DNA of 29,581 nt from Psychrobacter sp. UBA3962. GTDB taxonomy: Bacteria > Pseudomonadota > Gammaproteobacteria > Pseudomonadales > Moraxellaceae. A program made the translations under genes and the position numbers. The notes beneath the pieces were generated by a model. The model saw nothing but the letters and a program-made list of their open reading frames with translations, ran no database searches and was not told the origin of the DNA. The stretch's first letter is position 1. Every line of letters starts with the position of its first letter. Positions 1-8,258 of the stretch are shown one piece after another. The stretch is taken from the NCBI RefSeq assembly GCF_002385225.1, contig NZ_DGDC01000025.1:1-29581 (forward strand). The letters are read 5' to 3'.

Positions 1-105
1 TTTGTGGAATTGGTATTATCACTTTGGATTAAGCTCAATCAAAGCACAGAAAATACGTCACGATTAAGTGACCCAAAACTGTGATTTCTTTAGGCATTGG
101 TGCTG

Positions 106-567
106 TTATTTGGCGTCTGTAGGTTTGATATTTTGTAACTCTTGGCGGAAGGCTTCTATATCTTGGAAGTCTCTATAAACACTAGCAAATCGCACATAAG
201 CCACATCATCGAGCTCTTTTAGCTCACTCATTACCACTTCACCCAGTGACTTACTACTGATTTCACGCTCTCCCAATTGACGGATACGCTTTTCGATACG
301 GCTAATCATCGCTTCTTGTTCATCTAGGGTCACTGGTCTTTTTTGTAATGGCAACTGAATAGAGCGCCTTAGCTTTTGGGAGTCGTAGGGCTCGATACGC
401 CCATTAGATTTAATAATACGCGGCATCACCACCTCTACCACCTCAAAAGTGGTGAAGCGCTCCTGGCATTGGTTACATTGACGACGACGGCGAACTTGTG
501 CCCCTTCTGCCGCCAATCTTGAATCAATGACCTTGGTATCATCAGCATTACAATATGGACACTGCAT
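106..567 (-). CDS. nrdR: Transcriptional repressor NrdR
   Basis: NrdR is a zinc- and nucleotide-sensing repressor of ribonucleotide reductase genes. The 153-residue product has the usual length and layout: an N-terminal zinc ribbon with paired cysteines C3/C6 and C31/C34, a basic stretch RRRRQ at 26-30 within the DNA-binding ribbon, then an ATP-cone domain from about 48 to 138 that senses ATP/dATP. It lies 65 bases downstream of mnmE on the same strand with no clear terminator between, so co-transcription is plausible. No ribonucleotide reductase gene or obvious NrdR box is visible here, so its targets are elsewhere. Nothing odd is seen in the protein. Confidence 0.96.
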   Translation of the reverse strand: MQCPYCNADDTKVIDSRLAAEGAQVRRRRQCNQCQERFTTFEVVEVVMPRIIKSNGRIEPYDSQKLRRSIQLPLQKRPVTLDEQEAMISRIEKRIRQLGEREISSKSLGEVVMSELKELDDVAYVRFASVYRDFQDIEAFRQELQNIKPTDAK

Positions 568-632
568 AGTTGTTTCCCATTAATATCAAATTAGTTAGCG
601 ATACAAGCGTGAGGTTATAAAAGACAGTGTAG

Positions 633-2024
633 CTATTTACCAATACAGAAGCTGCCAAATATACGTCCCAACAGATCATCCGCACTGAATTCACCGGTGA
701 TTTCGCCGAGACTATATTGACCTTGACGTAAGCTCTCTGCTACCAACTCACCCGCTTGATAGTCCACCAGTTGCACATGGGCCTCTTGTAGATGCTGCTG
801 TGTTCTTCGTAAAGCGTCTAAGTGTCTAGTACGGGCAATCAAGCTGTTTTCTGGGGGGTGGAAGCCAACTTTATCGCATAAAGTATCAATTAAGCTTTCA
901 ATACCCTCTGATGTTTCACATGAAACATTCACTTGTTCATAACCAGAAACTTCAACTTTATCGGCCATTTTCTTAGACTGAGTTTGTTCTATAAGATCTC
1001 GTTTATTACCAATAAGCAGCAGCTTAGAGGGGTCATAGTTAGGGCTGCCATCTTCTTTTTTGCCAAACAGCTCTGCTGCTAATTCTAAGGGATTTGCCTG
1101 TCTGGATAGGTCATGCACCAATAGCAGTAAATCGGCCTGATTGATGGCGTTACGGGCGCGCTCTATGCCAATACGCTCCACCTCATCTGTGGTATCACGC
1201 AAACCCGCAGTGTCGGTCAAATGAATGGTCAGCCCATTGAGTACGATGGTTTCTTGTAAGGTATCTCGAGTGGTACCTGCCACATCGGTGACAATGGCTC
1301 GCTCCTGACCTGCTAAGCTATTTAATAAGCTAGACTTACCGGCATTAGGGCGCCCTGCTAACACCACATGTACCCCATCGCGCAGCAATTGACCTTGCTG
1401 AGCAGTCGCTAAAATGGTCTTTAAGCGCTCTTGGATACTCTTCAATTTAGATTCGATTACTCCATCACTTAAGAAGTCCACATCTTCTTCATCAGGGAAA
1501 TCAATAGACGCTTCAACATACAGTCGCAGTTCAATTAAGGCTTCTAGAATATCGTTAATTTTATTTGAGAATTCACCGGTTAAAGATCGAATAGCACTAC
1601 TTGCAGCCGCTGCACTGGTGGCATCAATGGCATCGGCAATGGCTTCTGCTTGTAGCAAGTCCAGCTTGTCATTTTCAAAGGCACGATAAGAGAATTCACC
1701 AGGCTGTGCTTGATGCGCTCCAAGCTCAAAGACTCGCGCTAGCAGTTGGTTTTGTAAAACCATGCCACCATGCCCCTGCAACTCGATAACATCCTCACCA
1801 GTGAATGAATAAGGGGCTTTAAAATACAACACTAGCCCTTCGTCTAACACATTACGCTTGTCATCATAAAATCGACAGAAGCTTGCTAGGCGTGGCGTAA
1901 AGCTATCTTTGCCAGTAAGTTGACAAGCAATATCATAAGCTTTGGGGCCGGACAGTCTAATAATGCCCACCCCACCCCTTCCTAAAGGAGTGGCTATGGC
2001 GGCGATGGTTCTAGTATTTGACAT
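633..2024 (-). CDS. mnmE: tRNA uridine-5-carboxymethylaminomethyl modification GTPase MnmE
   Basis: MnmE works with MnmG to modify the wobble uridine (U34) of certain tRNAs. The 463-residue protein has the folate-binding N-terminal domain (start SNTRTIAAIATPLGRGG), a helical domain, and an inserted G domain with G1 GRPNAGKS (224-231), G2 GTTRD (250-254), G3 DTAG (271-274) and G4 NKRD (340-343). It ends in the family CIGK tail (460-463) whose cysteine is needed for modification. The partner mnmG is not adjacent; nrdR follows instead, unlike the mnmE-mnmG-rsmG-parA-parB order of pseudomonads. A near-parS palindrome is embedded at codons 367-371 (VSCET). A promoter candidate lies just upstream. 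Confidence 0.97.
   Translation of the reverse strand: MSNTRTIAAIATPLGRGGVGIIRLSGPKAYDIACQLTGKDSFTPRLASFCRFYDDKRNVLDEGLVLYFKAPYSFTGEDVIELQGHGGMVLQNQLLARVFELGAHQAQPGEFSYRAFENDKLDLLQAEAIADAIDATSAAAASSAIRSLTGEFSNKINDILEALIELRLYVEASIDFPDEEDVDFLSDGVIESKLKSIQERLKTILATAQQGQLLRDGVHVVLAGRPNAGKSSLLNSLAGQERAIVTDVAGTTRDTLQETIVLNGLTIHLTDTAGLRDTTDEVERIGIERARNAINQADLLLLVHDLSRQANPLELAAELFGKKEDGSPNYDPSKLLLIGNKRDLIEQTQSKKMADKVEVSGYEQVNVSCETSEGIESLIDTLCDKVGFHPPENSLIARTRHLDALRRTQQHLQEAHVQLVDYQAGELVAESLRQGQYSLGEITGEFSADDLLGRIFGSFCIGK
912..927. other. parS-like site, 15 of 16 match, inside mnmE
   Basis: Reads TGTTTCACATGAAACA, one base away from the canonical ParB site TGTTTCACGTGAAACA (central CACGTG changed to CACATG). 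It encodes VSCET in MnmE (residues 367-371). It is the outermost left member of a set of five such palindromes around the origin. Whether ParB tolerates this central change is not known from sequence alone. Confidence 0.55.
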
Positions 2025-2093
2025 AAAAATCAGCTCTAATTAAAGGATTAGCATTTTGGTGTTTTTTTTATAAATATGGTTATTGATGGTCTT

Positions 2094-2122
2094 ATAGTAG
2101 GTGCTAAATAGGCTTTATTCAA
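2094..2122 (-). promoter_or_regulatory. Candidate sigma70 promoter for mnmE
   Basis: On the minus strand TTGAAT (2117-2122) and TACTAT (2094-2099) are separated by exactly 17 bases, about 70 bases before the mnmE start and just downstream of the hairpin that follows yidC. This would give mnmE-nrdR its own transcription start. Pattern-based only. Confidence 0.5.
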
Positions 2123-2153
2123 TGGCCGTTAGTTTAACCCTATCCACAAAACA

Positions 2154-2184
2154 AAAGCACCTATATGTGGCATATAGGTGCTTT
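2154..2184 (-). terminator. Rho-independent terminator after yidC
   Basis: A perfect 14-bp stem (AAAGCACCTATATG at 2154-2167 pairing with 2171-2184) with a 3-base loop. On the minus strand it is followed by a T-rich run (TTTTGTTTTG). It lies 40 bases past the yidC stop. Its GCACCTA core recurs in the hairpin between rpmH and rnpA. Confidence 0.85.
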
Positions 2185-2224
2185 AAAGTCGTTATTGAGA
2201 CATTATAGCGAGAGTATTAGCAGC

Positions 2225-3937
2225 TTAAGCAGCTCTTCTCTCTGCTTTTTCTCTTTGCTCTCTTTCCACTTTTTTATTCACAATGTACTGTTGCGCCATG
2301 GTGAATAAGTTGTTCACAGTCCAGTAAAGTACCAAGCCTGCTGGGAAGAACAGCATGAATAAAGTGAAGATAATAGGCAAGAACTTCATCACTTTGGCTT
2401 GCATTGGATCTGTCGGCTGCGGGCTGAACATTTGCTGTGCAAACATAGATGCCCCCATCAACATAGGTAGAATAAACCAAGGGTCCATGGCTGATAGATC
2501 TTGAATCCATAGAATCCAAGGGGCGTGACGCAGCTCAACACTCTCAACCAATACCCAGTATAAAGCTAGGAAGATTGGCATCTGTAATAAGATTGGCAAA
2601 CACCCCGCCATTGGGTTCACTTGCTCCTCTTTGTAGATGGCCATCATCTCTTGTGACATCTTCATACGGTCATCGCCATGCTCTTCTTTCAAGGCTTGTA
2701 AGCGAGGCGCAATGGCACGCATCTTAGCCATCGAGTAGTAGCTCTTATTTGAGAACCACATTAAGGCGATTTTCACTAGGATAGTTAGGGCAATAATTGA
2801 CCAGCCCCAGTTGCCTATTACTTTATGAATACCTTCCAAGATAGCAAACAATACTTTTGAGATTGGCCATAAGAAGCCATAATCTACCGTTTTATTTAGA
2901 CCCGGTGCTACTTCCAGTAGTGCTGTTTGATCTTTTGGTCCAGCATATAAAGTGGCTCCGATGTCTTTTTGCTTATTCGCAGGAACCACAAAGTTTTGGC
3001 TATTCATACCAATGAAGTGGTCGCCACTTCTTTCACGGCTAAAGAATTGACCCGTAAAGTTCTGAGGCGTCCAAGCTGATACAAAGTAATGCTGTACCAC
3101 ACCAACCCAACCTTCATTGCTGGCCGCTTTTAAGTCGCCATCATTGAAGTCTTTAAACTTAAGTTTATTGTAGTCATTGTCTGGAGTACCCCAAGCACCG
3201 CCTAAATAGGTGGCCATGCTTAACGCGCCTTTATCCGACATACCAGGGTCTTTGCTGCTATCACGCTTTAACTGAGCAAATAACTGACCATTCCAGTCTT
3301 TACCGCTGGTGTTGTTAATATTGTAATTAACACTGATAGGATATTTACCTTCAGTAAAGGTGAAGGTCTTAGTGATGGTCACGCCATCATCTTGCTTATA
3401 AGTTAAGGGCACTTCTAACTTTTTCTGACCTGGCTGCATCACATAGTTGTCAGACTGATAGCTGTATTTTGCTCGTCCTGCTGCAGTATCAATACCGTTA
3501 GGTCCAATCAAACCTGACTGAGCAACATACACACGTTGACCCGAGTTCTCTAGTAAAACAAACGGCTCTTCACTGTCTAAAGTGGCATCATAGTCACGTA
3601 AAGCAGCATAAACGACATCGCCGCCCACGGGATCGATTTTGACTTGATAGCGATCAGTAGTGACATTGATTAAGTCACCTTGTTTGGCATTGGTTGTCTC
3701 ACCACCCACTTCGCTAGACGGTACATCGGTTGGTGCTGATGCGGTTGCTGCAGGTATATCACTGTCACCGGTACTAGTAGGAATATCAGCACCCGTGTTA
3801 GAAGTGGATACAGAAGGGGTTACTGCGTCTGCTGATGTGGCTGGCACATTGGCATAGTCTTTTTGCCAAGCTAGCACCAACAAATATGCGGTAATCAACA
3901 TCGCAATGATGATGAGCACCCGTAGTATCTTTTGCAT
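2225..3937 (-). CDS. yidC: Membrane protein insertase YidC
   Basis: YidC inserts and folds inner-membrane proteins, alone or with SecYEG. The 570-residue protein has an N-terminal membrane anchor (about 5-23), a Ser/Thr/Ala-rich linker (about 30-85), the large periplasmic P1 domain (about 90-340), and the conserved insertase core with five membrane segments overall. The core carries the family motif NPMAGCLPILLQMPIF (441-456). The hydrophilic-groove position in TM2 is a lysine (ILVK, K389) rather than the E. coli arginine. The C terminus is strongly basic, as expected for ribosome contact. A 290-base gap separates it from yidD; I see no clear promoter there. A strong terminator follows. Confidence 0.97.
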   Translation of the reverse strand: MQKILRVLIIIAMLITAYLLVLAWQKDYANVPATSADAVTPSVSTSNTGADIPTSTGDSDIPAATASAPTDVPSSEVGGETTNAKQGDLINVTTDRYQVKIDPVGGDVVYAALRDYDATLDSEEPFVLLENSGQRVYVAQSGLIGPNGIDTAAGRAKYSYQSDNYVMQPGQKKLEVPLTYKQDDGVTITKTFTFTEGKYPISVNYNINNTSGKDWNGQLFAQLKRDSSKDPGMSDKGALSMATYLGGAWGTPDNDYNKLKFKDFNDGDLKAASNEGWVGVVQHYFVSAWTPQNFTGQFFSRERSGDHFIGMNSQNFVVPANKQKDIGATLYAGPKDQTALLEVAPGLNKTVDYGFLWPISKVLFAILEGIHKVIGNWGWSIIALTILVKIALMWFSNKSYYSMAKMRAIAPRLQALKEEHGDDRMKMSQEMMAIYKEEQVNPMAGCLPILLQMPIFLALYWVLVESVELRHAPWILWIQDLSAMDPWFILPMLMGASMFAQQMFSPQPTDPMQAKVMKFLPIIFTLFMLFFPAGLVLYWTVNNLFTMAQQYIVNKKVEREQREKAERRAA

Positions 3938-4227
3938 AAGATTGTCCTAAACAACTCTAAATGAAGTTTTTAATTAAAAGGGTGGGCTTATTTATCAGGT
4001 ATTTACCAAAAAAAACCGTACAGTAAATCCTTTACTTTTAGGGCAACTATTGTGAGTGTATTGTCATCTCTGTTGCCACCTTACCCTTAAAATATTTACA
4101 AAATGGGGACTATTTTACTAAAAAAGCATCACAAATGATATAGAAGCGATGTTTTTAGCCTTTATTGACGATAAGAAGACATTGATAACCTGTTAATTTG
4201 CACTAACTTTTTTAACCTACATTATCT

Positions 4228-4608
4228 CTAATCCGGTAGCCGTAATTTCGACGGTCGAGCATATTGGCTATTAACAGCTGCTGTATAACTGGTTTTGTCT
4301 TTATAAACCCCGCGTTCCACTATGATTGTTTCACGTGAAACAACAGACTCTGGTAAGGCAGTAAAAATCAGCTTATACAAAGGTAAAGGAACAAAATCGA
4401 TACCGTGACCTCCCAAAGGGTGACAGCGGCATATTCGCTTAACGGCGAGCCATCCTCCCCGTGCTGGTCCATGCCAAAGCACTGCGGTCTTGCCATACTC
4501 AGAGCATGTAGGGTAATAACGACAGCGAGCAGGCAATAACGGACTAATAAAAGTCTGATAGCCGTTAATAATAGTTAGTAATAAGCGTGAGAAAAAACGT
4601 GAGCCCAC
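4228..4608 (-). CDS. yidD: Membrane protein insertion efficiency factor YidD
   Basis: YidD is a small, membrane-associated protein that assists YidC-dependent insertion. The conserved core spans about residues 8-78, with the family signature YQTFISPLLPARCRYYPTCS (17-36) and HPLGGHGID (63-71). The start is GTG at 4606-4608, preceded by AGAGGAG about nine bases away. At 126 residues it is longer than the usual 70-90: a tail of about 45 residues beyond the core is unlike the family and carries an exact parS palindrome encoding VSRET (90-94). The gene sits between rnpA (84 bases upstream) and yidC, its usual place. Confidence 0.93.
   Translation of the reverse strand: MGSRFFSRLLLTIINGYQTFISPLLPARCRYYPTCSEYGKTAVLWHGPARGGWLAVKRICRCHPLGGHGIDFVPLPLYKLIFTALPESVVSRETIIVERGVYKDKTSYTAAVNSQYARPSKLRLPD
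4327..4342. other. parS site (exact 16-bp match) inside yidD
   Basis: TGTTTCACGTGAAACA, a perfect palindrome identical to the widely conserved chromosomal ParB-binding site. It lies in the non-conserved tail of yidD, about 2 kb from the DnaA boxes. Confidence 0.88.
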
Positions 4609-4692
4609 TCCCCTACTCCTCTTATACCGTATAATATATCACTAACTAAAATTGAATTAGATCAAAGTGGCTAATTGTCCAATTATGACTGA

Positions 4693-5076
4693 CTAATTTT
4701 GGGTTTTGGTTGCCAGATTACGCCGCTGTTTGCTAATCACTTTGGCTAAAATCTCATCAATCTCTTGACGCATCTGATCATTGCTTAAAGCCTTGGTCGA
4801 CTTTTTTAAAATGAAAACCAAATCTAAGGCGGGGAGCTGCGGATGTTTATGACGAAACTGCTCTCGAATAATACGCTTGATGGTATTTCTCGCCACCGCC
4901 CTCGGGATTCTTTTCTTAGTAATGGCCATACCCAATCTGGCTTGCTCGTTTTTAGAGTCGTAAGCAAACGCCATAAAATGAGAGTTATGAATTTTGAAAA
5001 GGGGCTGATTAAATACTGATTTAAACTCATCAGGCTTCAATAATCTTTTTGCTTTGGGATAACAGTAGTCAGTCAT
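4693..5076 (-). CDS. rnpA: Ribonuclease P protein component
   Basis: This is the protein subunit of RNase P, which assists the catalytic RNA in removing tRNA 5' leaders. The 127-residue basic protein shows the family RNR-type helix as AVARNTIKRIIREQFR (60-75), with Thr at the position that is usually Arg (R63-N64-T65), followed by the typical hydrophobic strand ALDLVFIL (83-90). It lies downstream of rpmH as usual, but 227 bases away and beyond a terminator-type hairpin, so its transcription may depend on readthrough or on a promoter I could not identify. Confidence 0.95.
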   Translation of the reverse strand: MTDYCYPKAKRLLKPDEFKSVFNQPLFKIHNSHFMAFAYDSKNEQARLGMAITKKRIPRAVARNTIKRIIREQFRHKHPQLPALDLVFILKKSTKALSNDQMRQEIDEILAKVISKQRRNLATKTQN

Positions 5077-5188
5077 GATAAGTCAACATACAATAAGAGA
5101 TAACAAGAATTTTGGTACAAATAAGTCGAGAGCAAGCGAATAGGGATTACTTTAACCTCAGCCCCTCATTTTTGCGGGCCATAATCAA

Positions 5189-5217
5189 AAAAAGCACCTA
5201 ATAAATAGGTGCTTTTT
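5189..5217 (-). terminator. Hairpin terminator between rpmH and rnpA
   Basis: A perfect 12-bp stem (AAAAAGCACCTA at 5189-5200, pairing with 5206-5217) and a 5-base loop. On the minus strand it runs into seven Ts. It lies 87 bases after the rpmH stop, so rpmH message should largely end here, partly uncoupling rpmH from rnpA. Confidence 0.85.
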
Positions 5218-5303
5218 ATAAAAATCTACGAATTACTTGTCTGTCTAAAGTTTTTCGGTAATTAACTATCAATAAGTTTAAAACTATCAATGAGTATAAT
5301 CAA

Positions 5304-5438
5304 TTACACAGTTAAACGATGACGACCTTTTGCACGACGACGTGCTAAAACTTGACGACCTTTTTTAGTTGCCATGCGAGCACGGAAACCATGAGTGCGC
5401 TTGCGTTTGATAACGCTTGGCTGGAATGTACGTTTCAT
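5304..5438 (-). CDS. rpmH: 50S ribosomal protein L34
   Basis: This 44-residue, highly basic ribosomal protein begins MKRTFQPSVIKRKRTHGFRA and ends RRRAKGRHRLTV, matching L34 end to end at the usual length. L34 is a component of the large ribosomal subunit. It is the first gene on the left arm of the origin and is transcribed away from dnaA. A near-consensus promoter lies about 70 bases upstream, and a strong hairpin lies between it and rnpA. Confidence 0.98.
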   Translation of the reverse strand: MKRTFQPSVIKRKRTHGFRARMATKKGRQVLARRRAKGRHRLTV

Positions 5439-6341
5439 AAATCACCTTTGACAGCAAAGAAATTAAAATAAATAGCGTTCACTAAGAATTTGTTGTAGCG
5501 AGCGATTATGCCAGTTAAGCCCCTTATTGTCAATAATAAATAAAGGTTTTAAGCCGCCAATAACAAAGTGTTTACTAGAGCCGTTACTCTGGCTGAGAGT
5601 TGCTTAGCCCTTTTCTCAGCTGCCCATCCTTTTTACTACCTCTTTTTACCCGACTAATGACCCACTTAAAGTTTGCTAAATATTTTTCACAAAAAGGTAT
5701 TATTGACTATAGGTTCTTTAGAATAGCACGATGTAATTTCATTAGTTTCATATAGTTATACTTAACAAATAGGCCGAATTTAACCGCCTATTTTCGAGAT
5801 TTATATTAAGTTAAATTACACAATAACCGTTTCTATAACAAAGTCTCTTTCAATGAGTTATCTTTTGATATGAAAAAAATTGCCGTGAGTAGTCGACCAA
5901 GATCTATATATTTATGACAGCTACTCTGGATAGCTACTATTTTTTATATTTTGGATGCAAAAATCGATTACTTGCTGGGCATTCAACTTGCTGGATATAA
6001 ATAAGTCTTGAATGCTCCCTGAACTGACAACAGAGAGGGGTTTATTTTTCGATATCCTTGTTGTGAGTCTAAGTTTTAATGAGCATTAAGACAATGAATG
6101 CTTATCAGTTGTGATAAATATACTGGTTGAAAACGAAGTTTGTGCTTGCTTCGATCTAAAACTAAAGCTGCGTATGAAACCTTATAATTATCAACTGACC
6201 CCTATTGTTTTACAGTCTATTTGGTTACTGTAAAGACTGCTCTAAATTTCGTTTTTTAAATTCAATTACTGTGATAAGTCTCTGTCTTCTAGAGAATACT
6301 TTTGTTGTTTTAGAACAAGCGATTTTAATTTTATTGAAAAC
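5439..6341. other. Non-coding left part of the rpmH-dnaA gap
   Basis: About 900 bases without a credible gene. Besides the rpmH promoter it holds an inverted repeat AAATAGGC-N11-GCCTATTT (5767-5793), a direct repeat ACTTGCTGG at 5970-5978 and 5986-5994 (16-base period), and the inverted repeat AGCATT-N9-AATGCT (6082-6102). I see no consensus DnaA box in this part. It may be an auxiliary segment of the origin or hold regulatory RNA, but nothing identifies it. Confidence 0.5.
5505..5533 (-). promoter_or_regulatory. Sigma70 promoter for rpmH
   Basis: On the minus strand, consensus TTGACA (5528-5533), a 17-base spacer and CATAAT (5505-5510), 66 bases before the rpmH start codon. This is the best-matching promoter in the window. 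Confidence 0.75.
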
Positions 6342-6549
6342 TTATCCACAGAAAGCGATGTTCCCTATAACTATATATATAATAGTTCTTTTGTTATTAT
6401 TAGCACCCTGTTTATCTGTGAATAACTACAAAAAATATAACTAAATCATTATCTTAACTTGTGGTTATTGTTGTTGATAACCTGTTACTAAACTCTGTAT
6501 AACTCTCTAAAAATAGTTATCCACAAGGTTAGCCACAAAGTTATCCACA
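6342..6549. other. oriC: Chromosomal replication origin oriC, DnaA-box cluster
   Basis: Consensus DnaA boxes TTATCCACA occur at 6342-6350, 6517-6525 and 6541-6549 (plus strand), and TTATTCACA at 6417-6425 (minus strand). Weaker ones are TTAGCCACA (6529-6537, plus) and TTATCAACA (6472-6480, minus). The three boxes at 6517-6549 are closely spaced, and the cluster lies 123 bases before dnaA. The intervening DNA (6361-6412 and 6424-6460) is very AT-rich and could be the unwinding element. Divergent gene polarity on both sides and five flanking parS-like sites support this as the origin. The exact limits are inferred. Confidence 0.88.
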
Positions 6550-6672
6550 GAATAATTCTGATGATATTTGTGATTTTATATGTTAAAGTAGCCGCATTAA
6601 ACAGGGTGAGACCGTCTTTTTTACCTCCCCCTACTCTTCTTCTTTTGTCCTTTTTATTAGGGTTAATGGGTC

Positions 6673-8076
6673 ATGTCAGATAGTTTGTCGTTATGGGATA
6701 GGTGTCTTAATGACTTAAGATATCAGCTCAAAGAAAATGAGTTTACGATGTGGCTTAGGCCACTGTCTGCTAAAGTGGTTGGGGATAAGTTAGAGTTACT
6801 GGCACCTAACCAATACTTTGTGTCTCATGTACAAGAAAATCATTTTAATGCGATTGAACAGCTGGTAAAGCAACACAGTAATGGCGAAATAAGCCAAGTT
6901 GTGATCCAGGTTGAAAGTAGTGTTCAACAACCCCCTCGAGACTTAGTAGACAATCCTACTGCTGGTAGCCAATACAGTGGGTCTCAGCCGAGCTCGCACC
7001 CAGTTGGTATAGAGTCTGCTGTTAACGAGGCCTCGCAGATGGGAACTGATAAATCCCTAAGTTATATTAACCCTTATTTTACCTTTGAGACTTTCGTCAG
7101 CGGTAAGTCAAATATGTTGGCTTACAAAGCCTGCCTAGAGCTAGGTAAGAAGCAGTCACAGAATCGCCATAATCCTTTGTTTTTATATGGAGCCTCGGGG
7201 TTAGGTAAAACTCACTTAATGCATTCAGTGGCTCATAAGTACTTAAAGATCGGCAAGACTTTTTACTATTTTTCTTCTGAAAAGTTTATTAACCAGTTGG
7301 TTTATGCGCTGCGTAATCAAAAAATTGAGCAGTTTAAACGCAAAATTAAACGGGTCGATCTGCTAATTATTGATGATGTGCACGTTTTGGCAGGTAAAAG
7401 CAAATCGAGTAGTGAGTTTTTGTCATTATTTGCTGATTTTATGGTTGAGGGTAAGCAGGTTATTTTGGCCTCTGACCGGCACCCCTCACAAATGACTGAA
7501 TTTGACGAACGTTTTCGTTCCAGGTTTTCATCTGGTTTGGCAGTGGGCATAGAACCGCCAGAAATGGAAACTCGAATGCAAATTCTGCAGAAAAAAGCCA
7601 CTTTATCTGGGATAGAGCTGCCGAAAGAATGTGCACTTTTTATCGCTCAAAACGTGGTCTCTAACGTCAGACGCTTAGAAGGGGCGCTAAATCAGGTGGT
7701 AGCCAATGCCAACTTAACGGGCAATCCTATCGATTTAGATATGGTGCAATATGCCTTAAAAGATGTGATAGCCATACGTTCTCAAGCAGTGAGTATGGAC
7801 AATATCCGCAAGGTAGTGGCTGAGTATTATGATGTGTCGGTAAAAGACTTAATGAGTAAAAAGCGCACGCGTAGTATTGCTCGTCCACGTCAAATTGCCA
7901 TGGCGTTGGCGCGAGAGCTTACTAAAGATAGCTTTCCCGATATTGGTCAATCTTTTGGGGGCCGCGATCACACCACGGTGATGCATGCTTGTGAAAAAGT
8001 GGCGCAGTTACGCAGTGAAGATCCGGTGTTAGACAAAGAGTACAAAGCGCTTTCGATGACACTACAGGCAGGATAA
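6673..8076 (+). CDS. dnaA: Chromosomal replication initiator protein DnaA
   Basis: DnaA is the AAA+ ATPase that binds the boxes upstream and opens the origin. The 467-residue protein has domain I (about 1-85), a Ser/Gln-rich linker (about 86-130), the AAA+ core with Walker A GASGLGKTH (173-181) and Walker B LLIIDDVH (230-237), a conserved SRF arginine (R284), and domain IV with the DNA-binding signature GGRDHTTVMHAC (429-440). Walker A is GASGLGKT instead of the common GGTGLGKT, and the DDIQF after Walker B is replaced by DDVHV; both keep the key Lys and Asp residues. The box cluster just upstream suggests autoregulation. dnaN follows 182 bases later. Confidence 0.98.
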   Translation: MSDSLSLWDRCLNDLRYQLKENEFTMWLRPLSAKVVGDKLELLAPNQYFVSHVQENHFNAIEQLVKQHSNGEISQVVIQVESSVQQPPRDLVDNPTAGSQYSGSQPSSHPVGIESAVNEASQMGTDKSLSYINPYFTFETFVSGKSNMLAYKACLELGKKQSQNRHNPLFLYGASGLGKTHLMHSVAHKYLKIGKTFYYFSSEKFINQLVYALRNQKIEQFKRKIKRVDLLIIDDVHVLAGKSKSSSEFLSLFADFMVEGKQVILASDRHPSQMTEFDERFRSRFSSGLAVGIEPPEMETRMQILQKKATLSGIELPKECALFIAQNVVSNVRRLEGALNQVVANANLTGNPIDLDMVQYALKDVIAIRSQAVSMDNIRKVVAEYYDVSVKDLMSKKRTRSIARPRQIAMALARELTKDSFPDIGQSFGGRDHTTVMHACEKVAQLRSEDPVLDKEYKALSMTLQAG

Positions 8077-8258
8077 TGAAGCGAGTAGGGGGCATAATCA
8101 ATTGTCATAGTGGTTGTGCACAGCTTTCCTCAATTGGTTATACTTAACCACCCTAACAGTAAAAGACAAGAAAGATAATAAAAAAGTTAGCGAAACCAAA
8201 CGAGTAATATTAAACTGGGTATAAACCCTATTAAGACCCCATTAAAGAGTCCAATATT

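Noticed and set aside
44..83. Possible hairpin downstream of nrdR
   Set aside because: Only short stems (CACAG with CTGTG, GTCAC with GTGAC) with large internal loops and no T run on the minus strand.
6205..6444. 79-residue ORF in the origin region
   Set aside because: It begins with TTG, has no good ribosome binding site, overlaps two DnaA boxes, and its hydrophobic product follows from AT-rich DNA.
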